In this document: piece after piece, positions 43,704 through 51,455 of the stretch
Numbering within the stretch: position 1 is the first letter of the stretch
How the letters are laid out: every line of letters begins with the position of its first letter
DNA from: Halieaceae bacterium UBA5085
GTDB lineage: Bacteria; Pseudomonadota; Gammaproteobacteria; Pseudomonadales; Halieaceae
NCBI GenBank assembly: GCA_002414665.1
Contig: DIAF01000045.1
Location: 116,907 to 168,361, forward strand
Direction of reading: 5' to 3'
DNA: 51,455 bases
Made by a program: the position numbers and the translations under genes
Notes under the pieces: generated by a model
What the model was told of the DNA's origin: nothing
Seen by the model: only the letters and a program-made list of their open reading frames with translations
Databases searched by the model: none

Positions 43704-44165
43704 ATGAAATCACGCACACAGGTATTACTTCGTCGCACGGCCAGCGCTCTGGCCCTTGTCACCACCATGGCCGTAGCGCCGGCTTTTGCCGCACCGGAGG
43801 GCGTCAACCCGGAGCGTATGCTCGAACGCATGGCGCAACACGTTGACCTCAGCGATTCGCAGCGGGTTGAAATTGGCGAGTTACTGCAGGCCGCTGCCCA
43901 GGAAGGGGCAGGGGACCGCGCGCGAATGCAGGAAATCCGTCGCGAGCTGCAGTCGCAGGGCGCCAGCTTCGACCCCGCGGCCAGCGAATCGCTGACCCAG
44001 GAGCTTGGCGCGATCACTGCACGCAGCGCCTACCGGCGAACCGAAACACGTGCGGCAGTGCGTGCACTGCTCAGCGAGGAGCAGCGCACCAAGCTGGATG
44101 CCCTTGAAAGCCAGCGCGGCAAGGGGCGGGAGCCCGGCAAGATGAAGGGCCCGCGCCAGGATTGA
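43704..44165 (+). CDS. Spy/CpxP-like periplasmic stress protein
   Basis: A 153-residue exported protein. Signal peptide 1-29 (cleavage after AFA), then an all-helical domain with two LTxxQ-type motifs, LSDSQ (49-53) and LSEEQ (123-127), the mark of the CpxP/Spy family. In E. coli CpxP holds the kinase in check and Spy is a chaperone; this protein could do either. AGGAG lies 7 bases before the ATG. Divergent from cpxRA with the CpxR box between, so it is probably a main target of the system. It lacks further recognisable domains and ends with a basic tail. Confidence 0.85.
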   Translation: MKSRTQVLLRRTASALALVTTMAVAPAFAAPEGVNPERMLERMAQHVDLSDSQRVEIGELLQAAAQEGAGDRARMQEIRRELQSQGASFDPAASESLTQELGAITARSAYRRTETRAAVRALLSEEQRTKLDALESQRGKGREPGKMKGPRQD

Positions 44166-44168
44166 GGT

Positions 44169-47123
44169 TTACAGCACCTCGACCCGCAGCTCGAGCTCGG
44201 CCAGCGCCGAGCCGAGCTTTTCCTGTTGTTTCCGGTTGCTCACCACCGCGGTGCTTGCGCGCTCTGGGATCAGGTAGGCGTCGGCTACACGCCTGAGTTC
44301 ATCCAGAGTGACCTCCAGCACGGCTCGCCGGAAGGCTTCCCGTTGCGCGTGGCTGCGGCCGAAGAGGCGGTTATAGAAGTGCTGGCGAGCCTCTCCAGCG
44401 GGCGAGGCAGGTTTGTCGAGGCTGCCGATCACGCCGAGGATTGCCTCCTCCAGCCCGTGCGGGTCGTGCTGGTTCTCCAGCATCCAACGCACCGACTGGT
44501 CAAAATCGTCGAGTGTTTCGACAAGCCTGGGGTCGCGGTAGGAGTAAAAGCGAAACGCTGCAATCCCCGAGTCCTGGCCCGCGCCACCGCCGTAGGCGCC
44601 GCCCTGTTCGCGGATCGCCCGGTGCAGAAACCCGTTGCGCAGGAACCCACCAAGCACGGTGAGCGCCGGTGCATCCGGGTGTCCGATGGGTACCGTCGGA
44701 TAGGCGCGAGCACAGAAGTTCACCTGCGTGTTGGCGATCCAGAATTCCCGTCGCGCTTCGAGCAGGGGTGCGGCGCTGAGCGTGGCCCGGTCGTGATTGC
44801 CTCCAGATGCGTCGCTCCACAATTGCAAGGCTTCATGACATACCACCTCGGCGGCATGTTCATCGGCGATCGCCAGCAATTGCCGAGGCATCGCTGTGAC
44901 TGCCGAGTGCACGCGGCCCAGAGCGTCGCGCAGAGCGCCCAGTGCATCCGTCTGCTGCAAACTGTCGTCGAGTGCCTTCAGGCGCCGTATCCCCTCGAGC
45001 CCGCCCAACCGGTGGTTGATGCTCGCCAGACCGCTCATGCCGGCGCAGGCGGCGGCCATGGCGAGCCCGTGGCCGTTTCCTGTGACGGACTGTTCGCGGC
45101 GCGCCCGAGACTGGCTGACCAGCTCGCGGATGCGCGCATTCTCATCGAAACGCGCCTGCTCCAGCGTGTCGCGCATCAGCTTGCCCTGGGCACCGCTGTT
45201 GCGTGCCAGGGCCCGTGAGGAAAGCGAAAAGTAGCCGTGCAGACGCTGCACATCGTGCAGTTCGCTGCGCAACGAGGTGCTGGCGCTGATGCTGCCCACG
45301 GTCGCGGCCTGACGGTGCTGAACCTGCAGGTAATCCGCGTCGCCCAGCCCTATCTCGGTCAGCGCACGGGTATACAGCGGCAGCAGCGCGAGATCGTCCC
45401 CGGATAACGCGGGCAGCGGCGCCACCAGGTGCTGGTATACCAGTCCGTTCGTGCCCTGTGTGTAACGGGTCAGCCGCAGGGGCCCCTGTGCATATTCGGT
45501 ATACTCAAGCTCCGGTATACGCTCGGGTACATCAGCCAGGGTCACACAGGGGAGCACGCCGGGATCGTCCTTGTGCTGTTGGCGCTGCTCCAGCTTGTGC
45601 GCCAGCTCGATCACCGCTTTCTTCTGGGACGCATCCATACCCGCCTTGAGCCGGGCAAGTCGCTGGGTCTCTGCTTCGAGGCGCCGCTGGGACAGCTGGG
45701 TGTCGGGTGTCATCACGAGCGTGACGCGGTGCGGGTTGTCGAGCAAGAGTCGCTGCGCCAGCTGACGGATATAGCCGGGATCGCTGATCTTGCTGCGCAG
45801 CGTATCCAGAACCGGGTCCAGATCCAGCACGGCGACCGGATCGGCATAGTGTGTAGCGGGGCCGAGCGCCTGCAGAATAAGCTGCAGGCCATAGGGGTAG
45901 CCGCCCCCGGTGATTTCACGTTGGTGCAATTCCAACTGGTGTAGCACAGCCTCCAGCTGTTCTTGCGGCACACCCTCACGGGCGACGCGCTCGATCACCT
46001 CGAGCACCAGCGCTTCCAGCGCATCCCGGGATGACGCCTCGCTGCCTTCAATGCCGCAACTGAAGACCATTTCCCGCTGGGAATCCTCCAGGCCACACAG
46101 TGGCGAGGGCGCCTGTCCCAGCGCTGTTGTTTCCAGCGCGTGCATCAGCGGCGATGCGCTGTTGTCGAGGAGCACACTGGACAAGAGCTGCGCTTCCAAC
46201 TGCTGCTCCAGATCGGTGCTTTCGCCGAGCAGCCAGCCAATCACGATGTGCGTCTTGGCCGCTGTATCGCCTGAATCGTCCAGTGCATAGGGTCTCTCTA
46301 CCCGCAACGGTGTGCTGAGGCGTTGTTCTCGGGGTACCGCTATGCGCTCTTCGAGGCGCTGGAAACGGTGCAGTGCGCGGGCTTCAAAAACCGCCTGGTG
46401 TTCGTGTGCGGGGATGTCTCCGAAGGTCATGAAAATGGCGTTGCTGGGATGGTAGTGGCTGCGATAGAAAGATTTCAGCTGTTCATAGCTGAGGTCCGGA
46501 ATGTGTTCCGGATCGCCGCCGCTGTTGAAGTGATAAGTGACGGTCGGGAACAGATGTTCGCACAAGGTTTGCCAGAGCGTGCTCGACACAGAGCTCATGG
46601 CGCCCTTCATCTCGTTGAACACGACACCCTTGAATACCAGATCGCTGTCGGGATTTCCCGGCTCTGCGAATTCAACACGGTGACCCTCCTGGGCGAAGTC
46701 CAGTGGATCAAGGCGTGAGAAGAACACCGCATCCAGATAGACATCCAGCAGATTGGCGAAGTCCTTGCGGTTCTGGCTCGCAAACGGGTAGGCGGTCCAG
46801 TCACTGCTGGTGAAGGCATTCATGAAGGTGTTCAGCGATCGACGCAGCATCATGAAGAAGGGGTCGCGCACCGGGTAGCGCTCGCTGCCGCAGAGGGCTG
46901 TGTGCTCCAGAATGTGCGCCACACCGGTCGAATCGGTGGGTACTGTGCGCAGTGCCACCAGGAATACGTTTTCGCTGTTGTTCGCAGCCAGATGGTAATG
47001 CATGGCGCCGGTAGCGCTGTGCTCGTACTGCTCAACGCGCAGCTGCAGCGATTCGATCTCGTGGCTGCGCAGCAGCCGGAAGGCGGCGTGGCTTACGGCA
47101 GCGCCGGGGGTAATCTGGTTCAT
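44169..47123 (-). CDS. PreP-like M16C metallopeptidase
   Basis: A 984-residue zinc peptidase with two homologous halves that close around peptides. The inverted zinc motif H-x2-E-H is at 70-74 (HILEH), followed by NTFMNAFTSSDWTAYPFAS and the distal Glu ligand in FNEMKGAMSS, as in mitochondrial and bacterial PreP/Cym1. No signal peptide, so it is probably cytoplasmic and clears short peptides. Start at 47123 with AGGA just upstream; five residues longer is possible. Not in an obvious operon: the nearest - strand gene begins 35 bases upstream. Confidence 0.9.
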   Translation of the reverse strand: MNQITPGAAVSHAAFRLLRSHEIESLQLRVEQYEHSATGAMHYHLAANNSENVFLVALRTVPTDSTGVAHILEHTALCGSERYPVRDPFFMMLRRSLNTFMNAFTSSDWTAYPFASQNRKDFANLLDVYLDAVFFSRLDPLDFAQEGHRVEFAEPGNPDSDLVFKGVVFNEMKGAMSSVSSTLWQTLCEHLFPTVTYHFNSGGDPEHIPDLSYEQLKSFYRSHYHPSNAIFMTFGDIPAHEHQAVFEARALHRFQRLEERIAVPREQRLSTPLRVERPYALDDSGDTAAKTHIVIGWLLGESTDLEQQLEAQLLSSVLLDNSASPLMHALETTALGQAPSPLCGLEDSQREMVFSCGIEGSEASSRDALEALVLEVIERVAREGVPQEQLEAVLHQLELHQREITGGGYPYGLQLILQALGPATHYADPVAVLDLDPVLDTLRSKISDPGYIRQLAQRLLLDNPHRVTLVMTPDTQLSQRRLEAETQRLARLKAGMDASQKKAVIELAHKLEQRQQHKDDPGVLPCVTLADVPERIPELEYTEYAQGPLRLTRYTQGTNGLVYQHLVAPLPALSGDDLALLPLYTRALTEIGLGDADYLQVQHRQAATVGSISASTSLRSELHDVQRLHGYFSLSSRALARNSGAQGKLMRDTLEQARFDENARIRELVSQSRARREQSVTGNGHGLAMAAACAGMSGLASINHRLGGLEGIRRLKALDDSLQQTDALGALRDALGRVHSAVTAMPRQLLAIADEHAAEVVCHEALQLWSDASGGNHDRATLSAAPLLEARREFWIANTQVNFCARAYPTVPIGHPDAPALTVLGGFLRNGFLHRAIREQGGAYGGGAGQDSGIAAFRFYSYRDPRLVETLDDFDQSVRWMLENQHDPHGLEEAILGVIGSLDKPASPAGEARQHFYNRLFGRSHAQREAFRRAVLEVTLDELRRVADAYLIPERASTAVVSNRKQQEKLGSALAELELRVEVL

Positions 47124-47157
47124 ACGGGTCCTGTCCAAGAGAAAGCGACGGCGTATT

Positions 47158-47940
47158 CTAACGTGAATCCGCTGTGGCTGCCGTGACTGGTCTTAGTTCA
47201 ATGCGGTACATCCAGGGCCAGTTCTTGCCGGTCACCCAGATGCCGCCGTCCTCAGGGTTGTAGGCGATGCCGTTCAGTACGTCGGTTCCGGGCTGGCGCT
47301 CCGGTAACGGTAGCAGGCCGCGAAGGTCGACAGTCCCCGTGACGTCACCGCTTGCCGGGTCGATGATAATGATTCGGTCCTCCTGCCAGACGTTGGCCCA
47401 GATACTGCCGTCAATCCACTCGAGTTCGTTGAGTCGTGCCACCGGCATGCCGCCCTCCAGAACCGCAATACTGCGCCGGCGCTGTGCGGTATCAGGGTCG
47501 AGAAAGTACAGGCGGTGGCTGCCATCGCTGTAGATCAGATCCGTGCCATTGTGAGTCAGGCCCCAGCCCTGGCCGGGAATTGAGAGCACCGCAAGGGGGC
47601 TGAGATCGCTGCGGTTGTAGACCAGTAGCTTGCGTGCCTGCCAGGTCAGTTGGTAGACGCGGTCTCCGAATACGGTAACCCCTTCACCGAACAGGCGCGG
47701 GTGCAGGCGCCTCTCTGCGAGCAGTTCCCCATCGTCCAGACGGTATTGCAGCAAACGGGACTGGCCATAGCCGCCGGTTCCAACGTAAAGCATGCCGTCG
47801 ATCATCTGCAGACCCTGCACAAAGTGGCTGCGTGACTGCGGTTTTTTTTCCAGCACCCTGTAGCTGAAGTACTCTGCGGCAGAGGCAGTGGTCGCGAGCA
47901 GCGCCAGCAGGCAGGCGCAGAGTCGGTAGCAGATGTTCAA
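47158..47940 (-). CDS. Glutaminyl-peptide cyclotransferase (beta-propeller type), secreted
   Basis: Cyclises N-terminal glutamine to pyroglutamate. The 260-residue protein has a signal peptide (about 1-21, ending ASA) and the plant/bacterial QC pattern: SHFVQGLQMIDGMLYVGTGGYGQSRL, LFGEGVTVFGDRVYQLTW, GQGWGLTHNGTDLIYSDGS, LNELEWIDGSIWANVW, and VLNGIAYNPEDGGIWVTGKNWPWMYRI. Catalytic Glu residues lie in the GEG and NELE stretches. It should act in the periplasm. It lies between mnmC (4-base overlap) and the M16 peptidase gene. Confidence 0.9.
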   Translation of the reverse strand: MNICYRLCACLLALLATTASAAEYFSYRVLEKKPQSRSHFVQGLQMIDGMLYVGTGGYGQSRLLQYRLDDGELLAERRLHPRLFGEGVTVFGDRVYQLTWQARKLLVYNRSDLSPLAVLSIPGQGWGLTHNGTDLIYSDGSHRLYFLDPDTAQRRRSIAVLEGGMPVARLNELEWIDGSIWANVWQEDRIIIIDPASGDVTGTVDLRGLLPLPERQPGTDVLNGIAYNPEDGGIWVTGKNWPWMYRIELRPVTAATADSR

Positions 47941-49820
47941 ATTCGGTTTCTCCCCAGATCCCTTAGCAGGAAGCGCGCCGGTGCCAGTGCGCGCAGCGTT
48001 TCCGGTTCCACCGGAAGTGACTCACCGCACAACTGGCTGGCCAGCAGTTCTGCTGCCAGCGGTGTCGAGGTGAGCCCGCGAGAGCCGTGGCCGGTGTTCA
48101 GGTATAGCCCCTCCAGGTAGACCCCTTGCGCCGCAACGGGCTGTCGCGCGTTGTCTCGCAGGGCAGCGAAGCGTTCGATGAAGGTCTCTCGCTCCGGCAC
48201 AGGGCCCACCAGTGGCAGGTAGTCCGGGCTGGCACAACGCCACTCCGTACGACCCGGCAGTGGCGTATCCTCCAGCGCATTGAGAGGCTTTGCAAGTGCG
48301 GGCAGGGCGGCTGCGAGCTGTGACAGGTTGTATGTCTGGTCTTCGGGGCGCAAGGTCGGGTCGCAGTCACCTGGCCCGAAGGTTGCGCCAATGCAGTGCT
48401 CCCCGGCGCGCGCGGGCGCAATGTACCCGTGGTGACAGAGTGCAGCGCGCAGCGGAGCCAATGCGGGCAGGCTGGGCAGCTGCGTGGTCTGGCCGCGTAT
48501 GGCGCGCAGCGGCAGCCACTCCAGTCCGGCGAGGGATGTGCAGGCGGTGCCTGCTGCTATCACCGCCGCAGGTGCTTCCGCGATCACCTGTCCGATGTCG
48601 TCCACCGCCTGCCACTGCTGGCCGCTGCGCACTAATTGCAGTGGGCCGCAGCCGGCCTGTAGCGTCACATTATCCTGCCGCAGGAGCGCAGCGCAAACGG
48701 CAGGAGGGGATAACCAGCCCGATTGTGGGTACCAGTACCCTGCGCAATGCTGCTCAAGGCCGATGAGCCGAGAGGCCTGCTGCGCATCCAGTACCTGCGC
48801 AAGTTCCGGGACCGTTGCGAGCAGCGTGCGCATGCGATCCAGTTCACGCCTGTCCTGAACCTGGTGGAAGCTGCCGCAGAGCGCGCCGTCGAGGCCCTCA
48901 CGCAGTCGTCCGGCCATGAAATCGTGGCGGTATTGGCGCACGGCGAAGTCGAAGCTGGCCAGCGCGAAGTCGGTTAGCGCTGAGTGGCGGTGTGAGAGTC
49001 GGGTGTACAACACGCCCTGGGCATTGCCGGACGCCCGCTGTGCGGGTTTACCGCTCTCCACAACTGTTACGGCCAGACCGCGCCGAGCCAGTGCAGCGGC
49101 GGTGTGACAGCCAGCCAGGCCGGCTCCGAGCACCAGCACTGCTGCCGGACGCGCGCTGCTGTGCCAGGGCTGATCCCAGCGTGGCGGCAACCGGGCGGGC
49201 GTGCTGACGGCAGACGTTGGCAGCTCGCTGTTTGCGTTGTCATCCGCGCGGCTCAATGCTGCCAGTTGGGACTGCAGGGCGGCGGGTAGTTCCTTCGCCG
49301 TGCCGGCGCCTCGCCATCCATCAAGTTGCCAGCTGTCGATGAGGGGCACCGCCGCCTGTCGAAGGTCCGCGAGAACATCGTCTACCGGGCCCCACCAGAG
49401 GTCCAGAATAACCTTCCCGGAATCGAAAATTGCCCGATGAACACCCGGTAACGGCTGCGGATACTGGGCACAGAGAGCGGTCACAAGCGGTGCAAGCTCC
49501 GTGCAGTGCGCCGCCGTTGCTGACAGCTCGGCGACGTGGGACGGATTGGCTTCGATGGCGATGTAGTGCAGCTGCTGGGCGCCCGCAGCGGGATTTCGGC
49601 GCTGGCGCCACAGGTTCCAGGTGAGTAAAAAGTTGAGACCGCAGCCAAATCCGATCTCGGCAACGGTGAATTCAGGCGTGCTATGCGCTGTCCAGCGTTC
49701 GGGCAGACTGCTGCTCGCGAGGAAGGCGCGACGGCGTTCTGCCAAAACCTGTGCGTCACAGCGCTTGCGCTTGCCTGTGGGCGGAGACAGCGCGGCCCAA
49801 TCGCGGTTGTCACGCCGCAT
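47937..49820 (-). CDS. mnmC: MnmC with a reduced methyltransferase domain
   Basis: Bifunctional enzyme that finishes mnm5s2U in tRNA wobble positions: a C-terminal FAD oxidase removes the carboxymethyl group and an N-terminal SAM-dependent domain methylates. The 627-residue product (E. coli 668) has a sound oxidase domain from about 226 (LGAGLAG; PAAVIAAGTAC; YLNTGHGSRGLTSTPLAAELLA). The N-terminal domain keeps AEIGFGCGLNFLLTW but lacks FDDVYFS, reads WQLDGWRGAGTAKEL instead of FLDGFAPAKNP, and lacks the final GFGRKREM strand, about 45 residues. The methyltransferase may be inactive. No good ribosome site precedes the ATG. Confidence 0.85.
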   Translation of the reverse strand: MRRDNRDWAALSPPTGKRKRCDAQVLAERRRAFLASSSLPERWTAHSTPEFTVAEIGFGCGLNFLLTWNLWRQRRNPAAGAQQLHYIAIEANPSHVAELSATAAHCTELAPLVTALCAQYPQPLPGVHRAIFDSGKVILDLWWGPVDDVLADLRQAAVPLIDSWQLDGWRGAGTAKELPAALQSQLAALSRADDNANSELPTSAVSTPARLPPRWDQPWHSSARPAAVLVLGAGLAGCHTAAALARRGLAVTVVESGKPAQRASGNAQGVLYTRLSHRHSALTDFALASFDFAVRQYRHDFMAGRLREGLDGALCGSFHQVQDRRELDRMRTLLATVPELAQVLDAQQASRLIGLEQHCAGYWYPQSGWLSPPAVCAALLRQDNVTLQAGCGPLQLVRSGQQWQAVDDIGQVIAEAPAAVIAAGTACTSLAGLEWLPLRAIRGQTTQLPSLPALAPLRAALCHHGYIAPARAGEHCIGATFGPGDCDPTLRPEDQTYNLSQLAAALPALAKPLNALEDTPLPGRTEWRCASPDYLPLVGPVPERETFIERFAALRDNARQPVAAQGVYLEGLYLNTGHGSRGLTSTPLAAELLASQLCGESLPVEPETLRALAPARFLLRDLGRNRI

Positions 49821-49861
49821 GGACAGACCGGGGGCAGTACAGCCTGGGCACGGTGGGGAAG

Positions 49862-50620
49862 CTACCCGGAGACCGTGTAGCCGCCGTCGATAGGCAGCGT
49901 CTGGCCGGTGATCCAACTCGCCTGGGCGCTGGTCAGGAACAGTACCGCGCCAGCGACGTCGGTCGGCTCGCCAAGCCGACCCAATGGCGTGCGGGCGAGT
50001 GTCGGTGCGGACCACTCCGGATTGGCTACCGTAGCCGCAGTCATACGGCTGGCGCAGAGACCAACAGCGACCGCATTGCTGCGTATACCCAGTCGCCCCC
50101 ATTCCACGGCCATGCTGCGGATGAGTCCCAGCAGGCCGGTTTTGCCCGCCCCGTAACCCGGTACGATACCGATACCGAAGTACGAACTCATGGACCCGAT
50201 CCCCACGATTGAAGCGCCTCCGGCCAGCGTGCTGCGCGCCAGTGCATCACGGCAGCGCCGGGCCAGCCGGAAGCCTGAGGTGAGGTGGATAGCAACGGCC
50301 CTGTCAAACGTGTCGGGGTCCCATTCATCCAGTCCGAGGCTGGGTAGTGCGATGCCGGCATTGTTGACCAGGATGTCCAGTTCGCCCTGTGCGGACGCCA
50401 GGGCATCAATCTGTGCGGGGTCTTCCACATCCAGCGTCAGGTAGCGATAACCAGACAGGTCTTCATCATAGTCGGCAGCGCTGCCGCGGGTGCCGGTCAC
50501 GGTGACGGTGGCACCGGCCGCACGGTAGGCAGCTGCGATACCGGCACCAATGCCACTGGTTCCTCCGGTGACCAGCACCCGGGCGCCCTGGTAATCGTAT
50601 TGCACTCGGTTATTGCCCAT
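49862..50620 (-). CDS. Short-chain dehydrogenase/reductase
   Basis: A 252-residue classical SDR with VTGGTSGIG, NNAGI, catalytic Ser in GIGSMSSYFG, Tyr-x3-Lys in YGAGK, and WITGQTLPIDGGYTV at the C-terminus. The start at ATG 50620 follows AAGGAGAGG; the open frame upstream has no coding character. Substrate unknown. It precedes mnmC on the same strand but is not obviously linked in function. Confidence 0.88.
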   Translation of the reverse strand: MGNNRVQYDYQGARVLVTGGTSGIGAGIAAAYRAAGATVTVTGTRGSAADYDEDLSGYRYLTLDVEDPAQIDALASAQGELDILVNNAGIALPSLGLDEWDPDTFDRAVAIHLTSGFRLARRCRDALARSTLAGGASIVGIGSMSSYFGIGIVPGYGAGKTGLLGLIRSMAVEWGRLGIRSNAVAVGLCASRMTAATVANPEWSAPTLARTPLGRLGEPTDVAGAVLFLTSAQASWITGQTLPIDGGYTVSG

Positions 50621-50784
50621 TTCTGGCCTCTCCTTCGCTGCGTGATGTTGGCGCAGCAAGCGTACCAGACTGGCGACCGGCAGGAACCCATGAAGGGGTA
50701 GAAATCGGCGCCCGGCGAGGGCGGGTGGCTGGCCTTTCCGCCGGGCAGGCAGTAGACTTGCGCGCTGGCGCGAGAGGGTAGTAC

Positions 50785-51285
50785 ATGGCTCAGAATCCAA
50801 CTAAATCGATCCCGCGGGATCAGTTCCTGACGATTGCGGTTAACCTGCTTTACAAGGCGTTTCTGGAGAACCGCCGCACCGAGGCGAAAAACGTATTTCG
50901 CGATCTGGCGACGGGTCGGTCCGTACACCTGACAAATGTGGTCATGGAGGACAAGTCACAGGTGCGCTTTGATGTTGCACTGGACCATAGCGAGTTTCGT
51001 GGCAAGCTGAACTTCGGTGCTTTTCGCTCCAGCCTGGCCATGCTGGTGGCACAGTTGAGTGATGCGTTGCGCGCGGGCAAGGACATCAAGGTGTTCTCGG
51101 AGCAGAACAATCCTGACAATGTCGTGTTCGGGCTCAGTGCGGCCACCGAAGAAGAGGGCGAGGTTAACGTGATGGTGTTGGGCGCCGACTCCAACGCAGC
51201 GCGCGGGTCTATCGAGCTGCGGCTGCAATACCTCGACCCGGCGCAGTTTGCACAGGAATCACAGGCCAACGCCGGCAGCGTCTGA
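50785..51285 (+). CDS. Uncharacterised 166-residue protein
   Basis: I do not recognise a family. The product has no signal peptide or membrane segment. It reads as mixed alpha/beta: an N-terminal helix (RDQFLTIAVNLLYKAFLENRRTEAKNVF is the likely helical stretch), strands around VHLTNVVMEDKSQVRFDVALD, a second long helix near 80-100 (SSLAMLVAQLSDALRAGKDI), and paired strands near the end. Acidic and polar, probably cytoplasmic. The frame is open with no competing overlapping gene, and GAGAGG precedes the ATG. It is convergent with the MaoC-like gene and divergent from the SDR. Confidence 0.8.
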   Translation: MAQNPTKSIPRDQFLTIAVNLLYKAFLENRRTEAKNVFRDLATGRSVHLTNVVMEDKSQVRFDVALDHSEFRGKLNFGAFRSSLAMLVAQLSDALRAGKDIKVFSEQNNPDNVVFGLSAATEEEGEVNVMVLGADSNAARGSIELRLQYLDPAQFAQESQANAGSV

Positions 51286-51288
51286 GGC

Positions 51289-51455
51289 TCAGCCAGCCGG
51301 AATGGCGTCGTGTTCGACGGTTACGCTTTGACGTTCCGCCGGCGCAATGACCTCGGCACTCCCCGTTACCACCTTGCGGCCCTCCTGATTCACCACCGAG
51401 CAGTCCAGCGTGACGCGGCGGCGCCGCGGCTCCAGCGTGCTGACCGTCAGCTCGA
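51289..51455 (-). CDS. MaoC-like hydratase, C-terminal fragment
   Basis: The last 55 codons of a - strand gene cut off by the window edge. The fragment reads ELTVSTLEPRRRRVTLDCSV then VNQEGRKVVTGSAEVIAP and a short tail. The strand pattern (arginine-led strand, Asn-Gln-x-Gly turn, V-x-G-x-A-x-V-x-x-P) is the C-terminal sheet of hot-dog-fold MaoC/PhaJ-type (R)-specific enoyl-CoA hydratases. Full length and start are outside the window. Confidence 0.6.
   Translation of the reverse strand, partial: ELTVSTLEPRRRRVTLDCSVVNQEGRKVVTGSAEVIAPAERQSVTVEHDAIPAG

Noticed and set aside
49150..49300. Frameshift in mnmC to explain the missing methyltransferase end
   Set aside because: Other frames there encode no matching motif, and the gap is too short to hold about 45 residues plus the linker.
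1..51455. Mobile elements, prophage, CRISPR, tRNA or restriction and defence genes
   Set aside because: No transposase, integrase, repeat-spacer pattern, cloverleaf or defence gene was seen anywhere in the window.

Overview
The window is a high-GC, gene-dense chromosomal segment of a gammaproteobacterium. The + strand run pyrG-kdsA-eno-ftsB-ispD-ispF-truD-pcm-nlpD-rpoS, followed by fdxA, mutS, recA and recX, is the backbone order known from Pseudomonas and its relatives. The accessory genes (Rieske oxygenase, many SDRs, Baeyer-Villiger-type monooxygenase, HMG-CoA reductase, Atm1-like exporter) suggest an aerobic marine lineage such as the Halieaceae/OM60 group. That family-level placement is inference. 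I see no tRNA or rRNA gene, CRISPR array, insertion sequence or phage gene, and no stretch over 300 bases without a gene.

Bases 1-10000 form one tightly packed + strand block: nucleotide synthesis (pyrG), LPS Kdo (kdsA), glycolysis (eno), division (ftsB), the MEP isoprenoid pathway (ispD, ispF), tRNA pseudouridine (truD), protein repair (pcm), a DUF368 membrane protein, the amidase activator nlpD and the stationary-phase sigma factor rpoS. surE, usually between truD and pcm, is absent. Bases 9960-19830 hold fdxA, mutS and a YbjN-family gene on the - strand, then a GCS2-type amino-acid ligase overlapping an AspA/AstE-type zinc deacylase, then recA behind a LexA box, recX behind a terminator, and an ABC exporter.

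Bases 19830-28100 are - strand: an AbgT-type transporter, a SnoaL-like protein, a class I-like HMG-CoA reductase, recQ, and a two-gene unit (flavin monooxygenase plus acyl-CoA carboxyltransferase) facing a divergent AraC regulator. Next come cspA with a well-formed promoter, long leader and terminator, a DUF3604 secreted protein and an SLC13/RCK_C transporter. Bases 33590-41400 look like a catabolic island: Rieske oxygenase, SDRs, a SnoaL-like protein, an Old Yellow Enzyme-family protein, an AGCS amino-acid symporter and a TauD-type dioxygenase.

Bases 41449-44165 are a Cpx-like envelope-stress module: kinase and regulator overlapping, divergent from a Spy/CpxP-like gene, with a perfect GTAAA-N5-GTAAA box between them. 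The rest is a PreP-like M16 peptidase, a secreted glutaminyl cyclase, an mnmC whose methyltransferase half looks eroded, another SDR, an unrecognised 166-residue protein and the 3' end of a MaoC-like hydratase cut by the window edge. The points most worth a second look are the ligase/deacylase pair, the reduced MnmC, HMG-CoA reductase alongside MEP genes, the perfect 12-bp dyad at the start of the AraC gene, and the Cpx operator.
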